The notes: generated by a model not told the origin, from the sequence alone. DNA of 64,000 nt from Eremothecium cymbalariae DBVPG#7215 (GCF_000235365.1 NC_016449.1:992001-1056000); one strand, 5' to 3'. Shown: positions 20,731 through 31,054, counted from the stretch's first letter. Numbers and translations are program-made.

Positions 20731-21314
20731 GTTGTATTGTTTCTGATGCAATACTTTTTTGTTGTTTTTGAAACGAAGCAAGTTTTTTGTTTCTGTTCTA
20801 CAGAGCAGAAATATGTTTAGAAAAGTACACTAAGAGGCTCTTAGAATTAATGTCGATCCTCGAATTAAAGTTTACTGCCTTTTTATAATTTGAAAGGGTC
20901 TTTGTGGTCTAGATATTTGTCGTGTTTATGTCAATAAAATCATGGTGTCTTCCGCAATGTCAGTGTTCTTTTATTCCAAGCTGCGCGATATTTTTTGTGA
21001 CATCCGCAATGACTCCAAACTCACTACATTTAATAGACACTTTCTAGCACTTTTTTATAAGAGATCGTGGGAAATAGCATTTATTCTTGTTTTATGTTAG
21101 TGCCTTTTTACTGACGCAAGGAAAGAGGGCAAGAGAACTTGTTTTCTAACTTGATTCAGCGTAGCAATTGACAATGCGACTCTTGTCTGTTCTTTACACA
21201 AAATGCGCTGCATACATGGCCAATATCTGACGCCGGATCTATGCCAACGTTGCTTCCAGCATCGAAAATGGTACAAATAGATACGTAGCGAGAGAAAACA
21301 TAGCGATCGGCAGG

Positions 21315-21352
21315 GAGTTTTTATTAGTGGTGTAAACCACTAATAAAAACTC
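21315..21352. repeat. Perfect inverted repeat, 17-bp arms, 4-nt loop
   Basis: GAGTTTTTATTAGTGGT at 21315-21331, loop GTAA, then its exact complement at 21336-21352. It lies about 600 bp upstream of the SPS4-like ATG. Confidence 0.95.
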
Positions 21353-21627
21353 ACAGACAACAAGAAAAAAGATCTATCTCGTCTTGCGCACGGTGGCTGC
21401 CGCTGATGAAACAGTGCAGCATTAGATTGATGACTGGAATATCCTCAATCGTAGTGCATCATGTATTGTGCACTCAACTGGCTCTAAAAGAGTCTATGCT
21501 TTACACATGTGGGCGTTTCGATGCATTTCACGGCAAATTACGAGTCCACATCTATTCGGCAGGATTTAAAATTTACAGAAAATCTTCTTGTGGCCTCAAA
21601 ATTTATTCCCGATACATAGCAACTGCG

Positions 21628-21658
21628 GTTGTCATGCAACAGTGTTGTCATGCAACAG
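21628..21658. repeat. Tandem duplication of GTTGTCATGCAACAG
   Basis: Two consecutive copies (21628-21643 and 21644-21658); each copy is itself nearly self-complementary (GTTG...CAAC). Confidence 0.85.
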
Positions 21659-23114
21659 CTAACCAGAATCACGACATATTTCGTCTTCTTGTAAATGCTA
21701 TTTTTCGAGATTCGCAGATCACTCATATCGTGTCGGACAAAAACTATATATATAGCTATAGAAAAGTCTCAAAAATCCACAACACCATCTTCTTCCCCCT
21801 CGCCCATGACCAACACTCAGTCCTACGATTATATTACCAGCAACCAGAATGACGCTAGTATCTATCGAGTATCTAACCAGTATCTAACCCGCCACCCCTT
21901 CAAGCTTTAGATTTCGCCTGACACCGTCATTCAACGCTCCCGCAACAACCCCAAAGAGCAAACCCATCGAATGTCCCCCTATCTTCAACACTCTCCGCCG
22001 AAAGCGCCACTACATATGACTCAGCAAGGGCATGTGTGCAAAGACGTTTAGTTCCATAGAACAAAATGTGTTGATTTTCTGAGATGTAAATCAACGGCAT
22101 TTCCGTGTGCATTTTGCCAGATCATGGAGCTGCATCTTTCTTTTTTTGCCAGATCCCTTGGCTGCTTCTGCCGTTTGTGTCCCAACAATATACAAGTCTG
22201 GAACTCCAAAAGTCAAAATATTTTGATTTACAGGATTAGGAATGACCTATTTCCTCATTGGATTCTATCGAAATGCTAGATACAATAGGCAATTGTTTAA
22301 CAAGAAGGCGTCGAGCTCTGTTATGATTGCTGACACAGCCTACTGCAGCACAAACAATCTAACATCTCCTTAGAGGTGCAAATAACGCAAAAATCTCGAC
22401 GGTTCTCGTGCTCAGAGATCTGCATTTACTTTTTTAGTGTTGAACTACACTTAACTTGGTGCAGAAAGGGAACTCCGTTCTTTGTTTACCATACTTCCCT
22501 TTTGAGAGAGTACACAGATATTTTAATTCCTCGCAATTTATTTTGCAAATCTTAACGGTACGCCCGCAGTAAAGTGTGAGGGTGATTTTGAAGGAAATAA
22601 CGGGACGGTCTACGTTCCTGTGCATGTTGGTATTATTGTAGATGTCGACGCTCGAAATGTAAAAAATGCCAATATGTATTATTAACCGGGAAACTAAGAA
22701 GTTTAAAACTGGAAACGAATCCTTTTCGATCCAGCTTAGCGAACGGTCGCATAATGGTTATTGACGGGATTTAGTGCATATACCACATTCTGTTATGGTT
22801 GCAAAAAAGCGATTCCCTATTGTAGTATTACTTGTTCTCCGTCATATTATTAGTAGATCTTTTTGTATTTACAGAATTGCATTCATCAGAGGATTATGAG
22901 TGAACAGGTAGCCTTATATAAAAGCGAATCACAATTTCGTCTTTGACTCTCTTTGCAAGCTGTTCCTGATCGCAATCGCAGGCTCCTTGGGCTTATACAG
23001 ATACGGTGTTAGCTAATTTTTTTTTGATATTGAGGTTATAGCTTTGTGCTATTTGTTAAGGCAACTCTATTTGCCCGATTAATAGTATAGCAGAGGAATA
23101 TATTGAGTTCAGTT

Positions 23115-24263
23115 ATGTGGTCTTTGATTGAGACGTCGAAAGAAGGCGCGTACGAATCGGCGGAAAAACTAATCATGTGTACCCCAAAGACGCATGTGCT
23201 TGAGCCCGATGAGATGAAGTTACCTCCATTGAAGCTGGGACCCAAGATACAGCTTAAATTGCGTACATTTGGTCAGAAGGAGCATTCCATGATAGAGTCG
23301 CCATCGAAGCCTTCTAAAGTAGTTAGAGAAACGCTTTCCATGCCTTTCCCGCAGGAATTGGGTGTCGTCAGTCCATTGATATCGTGTTCTGATGATGAGA
23401 CTCTTAGTGAGAGCAGCAGTATAGTGTCACCGATTAGTGACATCAGCTCTGTTCCCTCATCGTCTCCTGATGTTTCAAAAAAGCATATGAACAGAAACTT
23501 CTTATATAGCAGTGAAGGAGCTGAAAACTTAGATACCGAGTTGTCGTTGAGCTTGTTAGTCAATAGAACGAACATGTCACAGGTAACGTCTAATTTAGCC
23601 ATGGGGGCTGACGATAACACTACAGAACATACGGGTACTAAAAATGGGCCCAAGCTTGGTGAATGTTTGTTTTCTTCGAGATATGTCACGGCTGGATCGA
23701 GAAAGCGTTCTTTCAGCGGTGTGAATGGAGTAGATAAATGGGGGAAATTGTGTCATCCAAGGCATTACAAACTAAAACCAAAAAAATCTTCGTTAAAATT
23801 AAGCTCTGACCGTCTGAACTTCCTAATGGACAGTTCTAATGGGAACGTTAGAGATGCAACGATATTTGCAACCGAAATTAATACTTGTAATTCCTATGAT
23901 GTTCCATTTCCCTCCACAATTATGGAAAGGGTTACCATCCCTGTGAATACGCATGTAAAGGAACATTATAAGAACGAACGCTGCAAGCAGCTAAGTGGTT
24001 ATTACGATGAAGATGATAGTAATAGCGATCATGAGGTACAGGATTCTCCAGATGAAAAACATGGAAAAGGTAATGATTCTGCTATCATTCGTGCATATGA
24101 GTTTGAACGTCTGGTAACGTTCAACGAAGATGGTCCTACAAAATCTTCACTCCATCATGACTCTAAGCCTATAATGGATCGAAATTTAATGAGTGCTGAG
24201 GGAAGTATTACAGCTTGTAGGGAAATCAAAAAAGTAAGGTGGGCTCCAAATTTGGAGTGGTGA
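23115..24263 (+). CDS. SFG1: SFG1-like nuclear regulator (YOR315W orthologue, probable)
   Basis: A 382-aa protein starting MWSLIETSKEGAYESAEKL; the frame is open four codons further but from TTG, so the ATG at 23115 is used. The N-terminus has a proline/lysine motif (KLPPLKLGPKIQLKLR, about residues 35-50). A serine-rich, acidic middle (DDETLSESSSIVSPISDISS) and a basic block (HYKLKPKKSSLKL) follow, and the C-terminus ends KKVRWAPNLEW. No catalytic domain is seen. S. cerevisiae Sfg1 is a putative transcription factor for pseudohyphal growth and mitotic genes, about 346 aa. The assignment relies on the position between SPS4 and COT1; similarity beyond this I cannot confirm by eye. Confidence 0.65.
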   Translation: MWSLIETSKEGAYESAEKLIMCTPKTHVLEPDEMKLPPLKLGPKIQLKLRTFGQKEHSMIESPSKPSKVVRETLSMPFPQELGVVSPLISCSDDETLSESSSIVSPISDISSVPSSSPDVSKKHMNRNFLYSSEGAENLDTELSLSLLVNRTNMSQVTSNLAMGADDNTTEHTGTKNGPKLGECLFSSRYVTAGSRKRSFSGVNGVDKWGKLCHPRHYKLKPKKSSLKLSSDRLNFLMDSSNGNVRDATIFATEINTCNSYDVPFPSTIMERVTIPVNTHVKEHYKNERCKQLSGYYDEDDSNSDHEVQDSPDEKHGKGNDSAIIRAYEFERLVTFNEDGPTKSSLHHDSKPIMDRNLMSAEGSITACREIKKVRWAPNLEW

Positions 24264-24822
24264 CAACGGTGCGTCTGCACGCCTCGCCGCTTACCTAATA
24301 TTATTTAAACGTCTCGACTTTTTATCCAGAAAAAAACGTTTTTTGCAATGGATGACCTGAATTGCAACTATTCAGAAGACCGATTGTAAAAGACTGAAAT
24401 TTGTATTATATTATTACCATTCCATTCAAAATTTTCATTATCTTTATTAAGAAAATTATAAACAAGTTTCATTTTACGCCCCTTAGATTTATTTTGATAG
24501 CTTAGAGGTTCCCTCTCTATGTTGTTATATATCCTGATATTTTTTCACAATCCTCGATCGTGCAGAAACCCCCCAAATTAGTTTGTATTAATATAGAATA
24601 TAATGATGCGTTCACACGCATTACAGTGGCAGTTGAGTCATCCTTCCCAAATCAAGTTCTCGAAGCCAGGTGCGTAGGAACTATACAAAAATATAAATCC
24701 ATTTTCATTCTAACTAATTATAAAATGAATAATCGGTTGGGGTATATATATAAACATTGACCATTAGGAAATAACTTAAAGGTACAGACATTTTTTGAAA
24801 TATTTAGGCCCAAGTATAAAAG
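24264..24822. other. Convergent spacer between SFG1-like and COT1/ZRC1-type genes
   Basis: 559 bp of AT-rich sequence between two convergent genes. Nothing beyond 3'-end sequences is recognised. Confidence 0.5.
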
Positions 24823-26127
24823 CTATGGTAAACAGTTGTCTGAGTTACAGTTAGCTGCATCATCCACCAAACATCCAGTTTGATTCGTTGTAGCTCCATA
24901 TGCAAACGTTTGGCCTTTAATACTATCAGTTACCGGGTCGTTTATTGATGTTGAAGAGCCTAGCCCACCACCAGCGATCCTAGAAAACCTCCTGTAAGAA
25001 TCATCGCTAATATCACGCGTTCCAACAAATTCTGGTTGAACAGTTGCAGAATGTATTCCGTACTTATGGAAGATAGACCGGATGATTTTTGCAACTTCAA
25101 TATAAGTATCTTGATTGCAATCTATCTGTACATGGATCGAAGCAATTGAAAAGGACTCAGTCAAGTTCCATATATGAAAGTCATGAACAGATAGAATACC
25201 TGGAACCGCTAGTATCTCCATTTGAACTTCATCTGCCGAAATAGATGACGGAGTAGCTTGCAGTAAGATCCTTGACGCCTTAAGAGATAAAGGCAAAGCA
25301 GAGGAAAATATAATGCAGGTAATCACTAGAGAAACGAAGGGGTCGGAGTAGTACTTCCATGAATAATTGGTCTTCCAGATGAAAAGAGCTGTGATAATTA
25401 CACCAACATTACCCAAGGCATCCCCTAGCACATGGATAAAAACACCATGCATATTCAAAGACTTGTGTTGTCCGTCTTTATGTGCTGAATGCTGTTCATT
25501 AGAGTGTTTATGGTTATGACCCTTGCTGCTTACGAGTGGAGTGTTCTCATCTACTTTAATTGTTCCGGTTGAATAACGTTCAACAACAGAGGCAGGCAGA
25601 AACTCCTGAATGCCACATGAATCACTATCCAAGGCCTCATGGTCTGTATGCGAATGCGGAACAGGATCTGCAGCTTCCAGCTCTGCATCATGGCTGCCGC
25701 CATGAGAATGCATATGCCCTCCATGGTCATGAAACAAAAATAAACCCACAATATTGGATATCAACCCTGCAGTTCCAACGTATAGAATCAACTTTGGATT
25801 CGTGATCTCTTGAGGCTCAAAAAACCGTTGTATAGCCTCAATCAAAATTGAAACACACAATGCAATCAAAAACACAGCATTTATCAAAGCACCCAATATT
25901 TCAGCCCTTTTCCATCCATAAGTATACTTAGCATCCGGATTCCTATTCTTCGCAACATTTACAGCCCATAAAGCAACAAGTAATGAAACAATATCATTTA
26001 GCATGTGGAACGAGTCCGCTATCAAAGCCAAAGAATGTACCGTGTAACCGACTATAATCTCCACTAGAAAAAATACAGTATCCAAAACCAACAATGATAA
26101 TATCCTAAGCTCTTTGTTGCTTAACAT
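24823..26127 (-). CDS. ZRC1: Vacuolar zinc/cobalt CDF transporter (COT1/ZRC1 family)
   Basis: Cation-diffusion facilitator moving Zn2+ (and Co2+) into the vacuole in exchange for protons. The ATG at 26127 (MLSNKELRILSLLVLDTVFF) aligns with the starts of Zrc1 and Cot1; the open frame upstream has only non-ATG starts. The product is 434 aa. Six membrane helices are visible; helix II has the metal-site HxxxD (ADSFHMLNDIVSLLVALWA) and helix V the second site (HVLGDALGNVGVI). A His-rich cytosolic loop (HDHGGHMHSHGGSHD, HSHTDH, HNHKHSNEQHSAH) lies between helices IV and V. In S. cerevisiae this locus is duplicated as ZRC1 (YMR243C) and COT1 (YOR316C); here a single gene probably represents the ancestor. 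Confidence 0.94.
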   Translation of the reverse strand: MLSNKELRILSLLVLDTVFFLVEIIVGYTVHSLALIADSFHMLNDIVSLLVALWAVNVAKNRNPDAKYTYGWKRAEILGALINAVFLIALCVSILIEAIQRFFEPQEITNPKLILYVGTAGLISNIVGLFLFHDHGGHMHSHGGSHDAELEAADPVPHSHTDHEALDSDSCGIQEFLPASVVERYSTGTIKVDENTPLVSSKGHNHKHSNEQHSAHKDGQHKSLNMHGVFIHVLGDALGNVGVIITALFIWKTNYSWKYYSDPFVSLVITCIIFSSALPLSLKASRILLQATPSSISADEVQMEILAVPGILSVHDFHIWNLTESFSIASIHVQIDCNQDTYIEVAKIIRSIFHKYGIHSATVQPEFVGTRDISDDSYRRFSRIAGGGLGSSTSINDPVTDSIKGQTFAYGATTNQTGCLVDDAANCNSDNCLP

Positions 26128-27009
26128 CGCTTTTTTTTCTACTACTGTTTTTTGTGGGAACGCAATTTTTTTTGAACCTAGCCAACGACAAACCTTCAAC
26201 AAATATAGTTATAGATATTAAGATTACCCTCCTGATATTGGAATAATACTATAGATTTACAGTATATAATGGTATCAGCCGAGTATTCCAGTCTCCTTGT
26301 CTCTAATATGAAATCTTTACTTACTGTTTCCACTACAGAACGCGAGTGAATGACTAAACCATTCAGACTAATGATGAGGGGGTTATCAATTTTTATGAAG
26401 AACGATTGAAAAAAAATCGACTTTTTTTTAATTAAATCACATGACCAAGAAAAAGTCAGTTTTGACTAATCTAAATGTTTAGGTTTTTGTCCGCGTTCTC
26501 AAAAGAAAGTAAAGGCAAATTTTAGGTTTCTTTTTAAACAATGGCTTTTCGAAGATTTGCAGATCGGTTATGCAGGAAACCTTGCTAAGGGGAGAAAAGG
26601 TACACTGCGAATACAATAAGAAACGAGTCATGTCGCTACAGCGGTTTCTTTGTGTATTCGAGGTTCAGGTAAGTTCAGTATCAAGGTGGAAGAGCAAAGT
26701 TACTTTTTACACACTACAGTTGAGTGGTAATCTTTCTTTTTGCCGTTCTAATCTCGATCAAAGTCTGTTGGCTTAGATTGGCTTAGTAGCAAAAGAAACA
26801 CTTTGTAGTATCTCGATATGAACAAGATGTGAGTTCTGAGGCACTTGAAATCGTATATAAGGGTGGTCAAGATTTCCAATCTCATTCTAATCTCAAGTTT
26901 TGAATTTTTATGAATTTTTAAAAACTACAAGAAATCAAGAACATTTATACTAGTTCTCATTCATTCATTATTATTATTATTACATTCATTTAATTGTTAT
27001 TATCCAACT
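26128..27009. other. Divergent promoter between ZRC1 and the SUN-family gene
   Basis: 882 bp. A strong TATA element TATATAAG lies at 26854-26861, about 150 bp before the SUN-family ATG. An ATCACATGACC motif occurs near 26436-26446. No canonical Zap1 site (ACCTTNAAGGT) was seen. Confidence 0.55.
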
Positions 27010-27966
27010 ATGAAGTCATTCTTTTTCGTTTCTGTTTCTGTTGCTATCAGCCAAGCCGCTGTGATTAAGAGAGAAGGTACTTGTTCTTTCCCAAACTCCA
27101 ACGGTATGGTTGCAGTCCAGACTAAAGGCAAGAACGGTGGCTGGGCCATGAGTTCCGATCAGGAGTGTACCTATGGGTCTTACTGTCCCTATGCCTGTCC
27201 TCCAGGCCAGTTGATGGGCCAGTGGGACCAGTCATCTACATCATACACTTACCCCGGTTCTATGAACGGTGGTTTGTACTGTGATGAAAACGGTAACCTA
27301 CAAAAGCCAAACAAAAATCAAGCATACTGCTACGAAGGTAAGGGTACCCTTTCTGCATTTAATAAGGCCGGTAGTCAGGTTGCCTTCTGTCAAACTGTCC
27401 TACCTGGTAACGAAGAAATGTTGATCCCAACTGTTGTTGGTGGTGGTTCTACACAACCTTTGGCTGTCCCAGGTCCAGACTACTGGGCTGGAACTGCCGC
27501 TCACTACTACATCAACCCACCAGGTGTTAGTGCTCAAGAAGGTTGTATCTGGGGGTCTGAAAGCAACGCCAGAGGTAACTGGGCCCCATATGTTGCCGGT
27601 GTTAACCAGGACTCTAATGGTAACACATTTGTTCAAATTAGCTGGAATCCTATCTTCTTAGGATCTTCTTTGAGCGGTAACAAACCAAACTATGGTGTCA
27701 AAATAACTTGTGACAACGAAGAAGATTGTGTTGGTGCTCCATGCTCGATCGACCCTAGTAAAAGTGGTGCTAACGAAGTTCAAGGTGCTTCTAGCACTGG
27801 TGCAGGCAATGCTAACTTCTGTGTCGTTACTGCTAAGAATGGCGCCAAGGCTAAAATCGAAGTCTTTTCTGTCGGTAGTGGATCTAACAGCAAGAGAGAT
27901 GTTGAGCACCATGTCCACAAATATGCCAACCAAACCTCAGAATCTACTACTACTTTGAGCAACTGA
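27010..27966 (+). CDS. Secreted SUN-family cell-wall protein (YMR244W-like)
   Basis: A 318-aa secreted protein of the SUN (Sim1-Uth1-Nca3) family, associated with the yeast cell wall and septation; a beta-glucosidase activity has been suggested but is not firmly established. The first 19 residues (MKSFFFVSVSVAISQAAV) form a signal peptide, followed by a Kex2-type KR. The family cysteine cluster is present (C-X5-C-X3-C, in CTYGSYCPYACPPGQ, about residues 56-70), along with conserved segments such as YWAGTAAHYYINPPGVS and CIWGS. Length and position next to ZRC1 match YMR244W (about 355 aa). The well-biased codons and strong TATA suggest high expression. Confidence 0.93.
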   Translation: MKSFFFVSVSVAISQAAVIKREGTCSFPNSNGMVAVQTKGKNGGWAMSSDQECTYGSYCPYACPPGQLMGQWDQSSTSYTYPGSMNGGLYCDENGNLQKPNKNQAYCYEGKGTLSAFNKAGSQVAFCQTVLPGNEEMLIPTVVGGGSTQPLAVPGPDYWAGTAAHYYINPPGVSAQEGCIWGSESNARGNWAPYVAGVNQDSNGNTFVQISWNPIFLGSSLSGNKPNYGVKITCDNEEDCVGAPCSIDPSKSGANEVQGASSTGAGNANFCVVTAKNGAKAKIEVFSVGSGSNSKRDVEHHVHKYANQTSESTTTLSN

Positions 27967-28572
27967 AAGAACAAAGAAACAACTAAAAAATTAGAAAATT
28001 AAAAACTGATTATTAAAGAGTATATAGAGTTTCCTTTTTTGGACTTTTATTGTGTAAATATAGTATCCATTTAAAAATGCATTGTATTTTATTATTTTAT
28101 TCGACCATTCTTTTTTTCTCCGACCATTCTGCAAGGAACTACCGCGCGTCATGCAAGAACCAGGGGGGATGGTGTAGCGAGAGCCCTTGCGCGCTGAAAA
28201 GGAACGGGAAGAACACCATGGAAGGGTGGCACACACCGTATGCCAGCGTAGCACTATAACATTAGTAATTATTATTAGCATTGGAAAGAAAAGAACAATC
28301 GAGGTACATACATATGTAAGAAAACGGGGAGCTACAAACAAAAGAAACAGCGGGTTTCCACAAGCGTTAATTAAGGAAGGAAGGGGATCGAGAGTGGATA
28401 TCATTGGTATCAATCATCATTAACTTAGTACTAGTATTATATTAATGGCTAAGAGCGCTCAAAAAAGCTAGCGCTCAATATCTCTCAATTCGTCCCCACC
28501 TGGCTTACCGTATGAAGCAGTAGCAAATAAAAACAAATTCGGTTTAGCGCCAGAAAACTACATTAATGTTTA
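27967..28572. other. Convergent spacer between SUN-family and opsin-like genes
   Basis: 606 bp; no gene supported. The sequence just after the SUN-family stop is A/T-rich, as expected for 3'-end formation. Confidence 0.5.
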
Positions 28573-29505
28573 TTATTCGACCGGCTCATGGTCACTTTCA
28601 ATGGTCTCACCGGACCTTGCCCCACCACCCTTCTCTAAATCAAACATCTTCCTCTTAAACAAAGACCAGGAAGGCAAGTTGCCCTCGTTGATACGAGAAA
28701 GAATTGTCAAAGCTGCAGGAATTATCCCAAACACCACCATATCCAAGATGCCGTAGAATATAGACTCTTGGTTAGGAGTAAGAATGTTCGTGCCCTCCGC
28801 GAGACCCCAGCACACTAAGTACAATGCCGACGAGATATGCGTCGCATACAATGGAGGATGTAAAAGCGCGCTGGTCCGCAACACCTTGGCATGGTGATTG
28901 ACAGCAATCCCACCCGATGTTAACACTGCCAGTGCAGAGAAAGCCCAATACCCCCATTTGTACACCGTAGGAACAAAAGACCCTGCCAGCAACCCAACAA
29001 TGAAAAACTCTGTTCCCAAAACAATCAGAGAAAACGAATGTATCAAATCCCCAAACGACCACGAAGCAGTAGACGCCGCCGCGACAACCCCATTGAACTC
29101 AAACAGATAATGCACAATAGGAAATCCCAAAAACCAAGCAATATACTTGGAATAAAAAACCTGTCTCCAGTTCGTCCCCGTCTCGGGCGTCCAAACCTCG
29201 GCCGACCCATTGGCCGGAACAGCAATCCCCGTCCACCCTAGATTCGACGCATATGTAAAATACGCAAACGTAAACTCTAACGCAACCAACAAGGGCCCCG
29301 TATACTTATGACGCAGACTGCTCGACCCATTCACTGAAGCCTTGACCAGCAACCCCGTATAAACAACAGAAAATGTACCAAAAACCGCAAAAACTGCCCA
29401 CAACCAACCGGTCCCCCCCTCCCTTAATCGAGAGTCGAACCAGCTGGGGATATTAACCGATGGTTCCCCATCACGAATCACCGCGCTCAATCCTTTGTCC
29501 TCCAT
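28573..29505 (-). CDS. Opsin-like seven-helix membrane protein (HSP30/YRO2/MRH1 family)
   Basis: A 310-aa plasma-membrane protein of the fungal microbial-rhodopsin-like family that includes S. cerevisiae Hsp30, Yro2 and Mrh1. The ATG at 29505 (MEDKGLSAVIRDGEPS) is chosen because the longer frame starts with a non-ATG codon. Seven hydrophobic segments are evident, including the family motif YFTYASNLGWTGI in helix C and RQVFYSKYIAWFLGFPIVH. In helix G the segment GILDMVVFGIIPAAL keeps an aspartate but has no lysine where retinal binds in true rhodopsins, so it should not be a photoreceptor. S. cerevisiae relatives are stress-induced and restrain Pma1; a role here is inferred. It sits between two genes adjacent in S. 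cerevisiae (YMR244W and YMR244C-A). Confidence 0.9.
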   Translation of the reverse strand: MEDKGLSAVIRDGEPSVNIPSWFDSRLREGGTGWLWAVFAVFGTFSVVYTGLLVKASVNGSSSLRHKYTGPLLVALEFTFAYFTYASNLGWTGIAVPANGSAEVWTPETGTNWRQVFYSKYIAWFLGFPIVHYLFEFNGVVAAASTASWSFGDLIHSFSLIVLGTEFFIVGLLAGSFVPTVYKWGYWAFSALAVLTSGGIAVNHHAKVLRTSALLHPPLYATHISSALYLVCWGLAEGTNILTPNQESIFYGILDMVVFGIIPAALTILSRINEGNLPSWSLFKRKMFDLEKGGGARSGETIESDHEPVE

Positions 29506-29588
29506 TGAACTACCAAAAATACAAAAAAATCCTCCGCGTCCTTGCCGCCCATACAACAACAACTCCTACTCACAAAGAAGATACCACC

Positions 29589-29596
29589 TATATATA
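29589..29596 (-). promoter_or_regulatory. TATA box of the opsin-like gene
   Basis: TATATATA about 85 bp upstream of the ATG, a strong consensus TATA suited to an inducible gene. A G-run on the coding strand (AAAAAGGGGGG near 29810-29820) includes a stress-response-element core, AGGGG. Confidence 0.6.
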
Positions 29597-30262
29597 CCAA
29601 CTACACTAAATTATTACACACACCGGCTCTCCCTTGTTTCCAACCCGCTTGTCACATTGCGTTGCCCTATTTCCACTCTAACTCATCCCCCATAATCGCC
29701 CGCTTTTGAGCATGTGCTTGGCCAACTTCCGCCAACCTGCCTTCACCAACGGCTTGTTGTTTACGAGTCTGCCCGTCTTCCAGAGACGTATGGAACTCCG
29801 GCCACCGGCCCCCCTTTTTCGATGCGATTCGATTCGTAAACAACACATTCCCGAAGAACCCCCCAGAGAACATTCCAACTCCTGTCCGCTCCCAATTTCG
29901 GTGCGTTTTATAGTAAACAGCCGGCGGCTACTGTTCCATGCGGCCAGAAATCGGCGTAGCCGATTTTAGCCGCGGATGGAAACCGCAAACGATGCCGCCA
30001 CGCTGCCCCGTGATGACCCCCATTGTTGTTCTCTGACAATAGCAGTCGGCGCTATATCACAATGGAACCCCGTTTTGTCGCTCGGCTGGTAGCGTACAAT
30101 AAGCCAATATAACTGAGATTGGCAATCTGAGATTGCTATTCTTTTAACATAATAAACGTGATATAACGTAATATAATGTAATATATAGAACTATTCACAT
30201 GTGACGGAAGAGACAATGGAAGGGATAGCAAACGAAACAATAGGCACCGTTATTGCCCCCGC
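29597..30262. other. Promoter of the opsin-like gene / COA6 3' region
   Basis: About 670 bp with mixed GC; no gene supported. The C/T-rich part (29600-29900) lies upstream of the opsin-like gene. Confidence 0.45.
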
Positions 30263-30616
30263 TCACTTGCGATGAGATGGTGGCGTGGCAGCAGACCCCA
30301 CGTACCCCAAGTCGACCCGCTGTGCTCCCTCGCTTTCTAGCTTGGCGATCATTCGTTCTCTTTTAATGTCGACAACGCGTTTCTCTTTGAAGTACTTGAT
30401 CCAGCTCGTAGCACAGTCGTTGTTGAAAGTTGACTCCTGTTTGGCACAGTGTGTTTGGATTTGGGCAGCGTTTTCCGGGTCTAGAGCGTTTTCCACGCCG
30501 ATCTTGTCCAGACAGGCGAAGAAGCTGTCTCGGCTGTCCCAGCACTGCTTGCGAGAGGCCTTGCTGAGAGGCTTCGTCTGGTCGTCTATTGGTTTTCTGT
30601 TAGTGAACCAGCCCAT
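30263..30616 (-). CDS. COA6: Cytochrome c oxidase assembly factor Coa6
   Basis: Intermembrane-space protein that helps copper delivery to the Cu-A site of cytochrome c oxidase subunit 2. The 117-aa product starts MGWFTNRKPIDDQTKPLS at the first ATG. It has the twin-cysteine motif of the COX12/COA6 family: CWDSRDSFFAC (C-X9-C) and CAKQESTFNNDC (C-X10-C), which form two disulphides in the oxidising intermembrane space. A WIKYFKEKRVVD helix follows. Position corresponds to YMR244C-A. Confidence 0.95.
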   Translation of the reverse strand: MGWFTNRKPIDDQTKPLSKASRKQCWDSRDSFFACLDKIGVENALDPENAAQIQTHCAKQESTFNNDCATSWIKYFKEKRVVDIKRERMIAKLESEGAQRVDLGYVGSAATPPSHRK

Positions 30617-30662
30617 TTCCAATGGCAGAGGGGGGAGGGTGTGCAGTGGGTAGCTATGTAGT

Positions 30663-30665
<3 letters not shown>

Positions 30666-30697
<32 letters not shown>
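30666..30697. repeat. (GT)n microsatellite
   Basis: About 15 consecutive GT dinucleotides just upstream of COA6. Confidence 0.95.
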
Positions 30698-30725
30698 TGG
30701 GAAGGGAAGGAGAACAGAGCGCTTG

Positions 30726-30795
30726 AAAACACGGCCGGGCGATTGTGGTCACGTGATCTCGAGATCACGTGACCACAATCGCCCGGCCGTGTTTT
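30726..30795. repeat. Perfect 70-bp palindrome with two CACGTG sites
   Basis: Arms 30726-30760 and 30761-30795 are exact inverted complements with no spacer, meeting at CTC|GAG. Each arm contains GTCACGTGAT, a high-quality Cbf1-type E-box. Symmetry ends precisely at the arm edges, with G before and T after. Confidence 0.97.
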
Positions 30796-31031
30796 TCTGT
30801 CAGCTCTGCAACTCGGAACACCGAGCTCCCCTCTAAAAATCGATCTAGTGGACATGTGCTGCCACTGGCACTGGTGAAGACGTCCCTCCAGAGTGTGCAG
30901 TACAGCAACTCCCTTCTTGGGTCCCACCCTGTCTCCAACAGCAATTGCTACGTAAATGAACTACATACACAAGCCTCCTTTCCCGCCCATGAGCAAAGCA
31001 GGTCGATTAAGGGTTTCTCGTTCCCTTAAAG

Positions 31032-31054
31032 CAACGCCAGCGGCGCTGGCGTTG
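31032..31054. repeat. 23-bp palindrome (11-bp arms)
   Basis: CAACGCCAGCG, centre G, then the exact complement CGCTGGCGTTG. It lies 158 bp upstream of the GYP8 ATG. Confidence 0.9.

Larger units (their letters stand above)
20731..23114. other. Long divergent promoter region between SPS4-like and SFG1-like genes
   Basis: 2.4 kb, unusually long for this genome. It contains a perfect 17-bp-arm hairpin (21315-21352) and a duplicated 15-16 bp word (21628-21658). An ORF of 148 codons at 21406 has no family resemblance and composition like its surroundings, so it is not called. Long intergenic regions often precede highly regulated developmental regulators; that would suit SFG1, but this is inference. 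Confidence 0.5.

Noticed and set aside
21406..21852. 148-codon + strand ORF upstream of the SFG1-like gene
   Set aside because: Composition is like the surrounding intergenic DNA and no recognisable domain is seen; kept as doubtful only.
29421..29450. Another B-box-like GGTTCGACTC on the minus strand
   Set aside because: It lies inside the opsin-like coding sequence and encodes its conserved residues.
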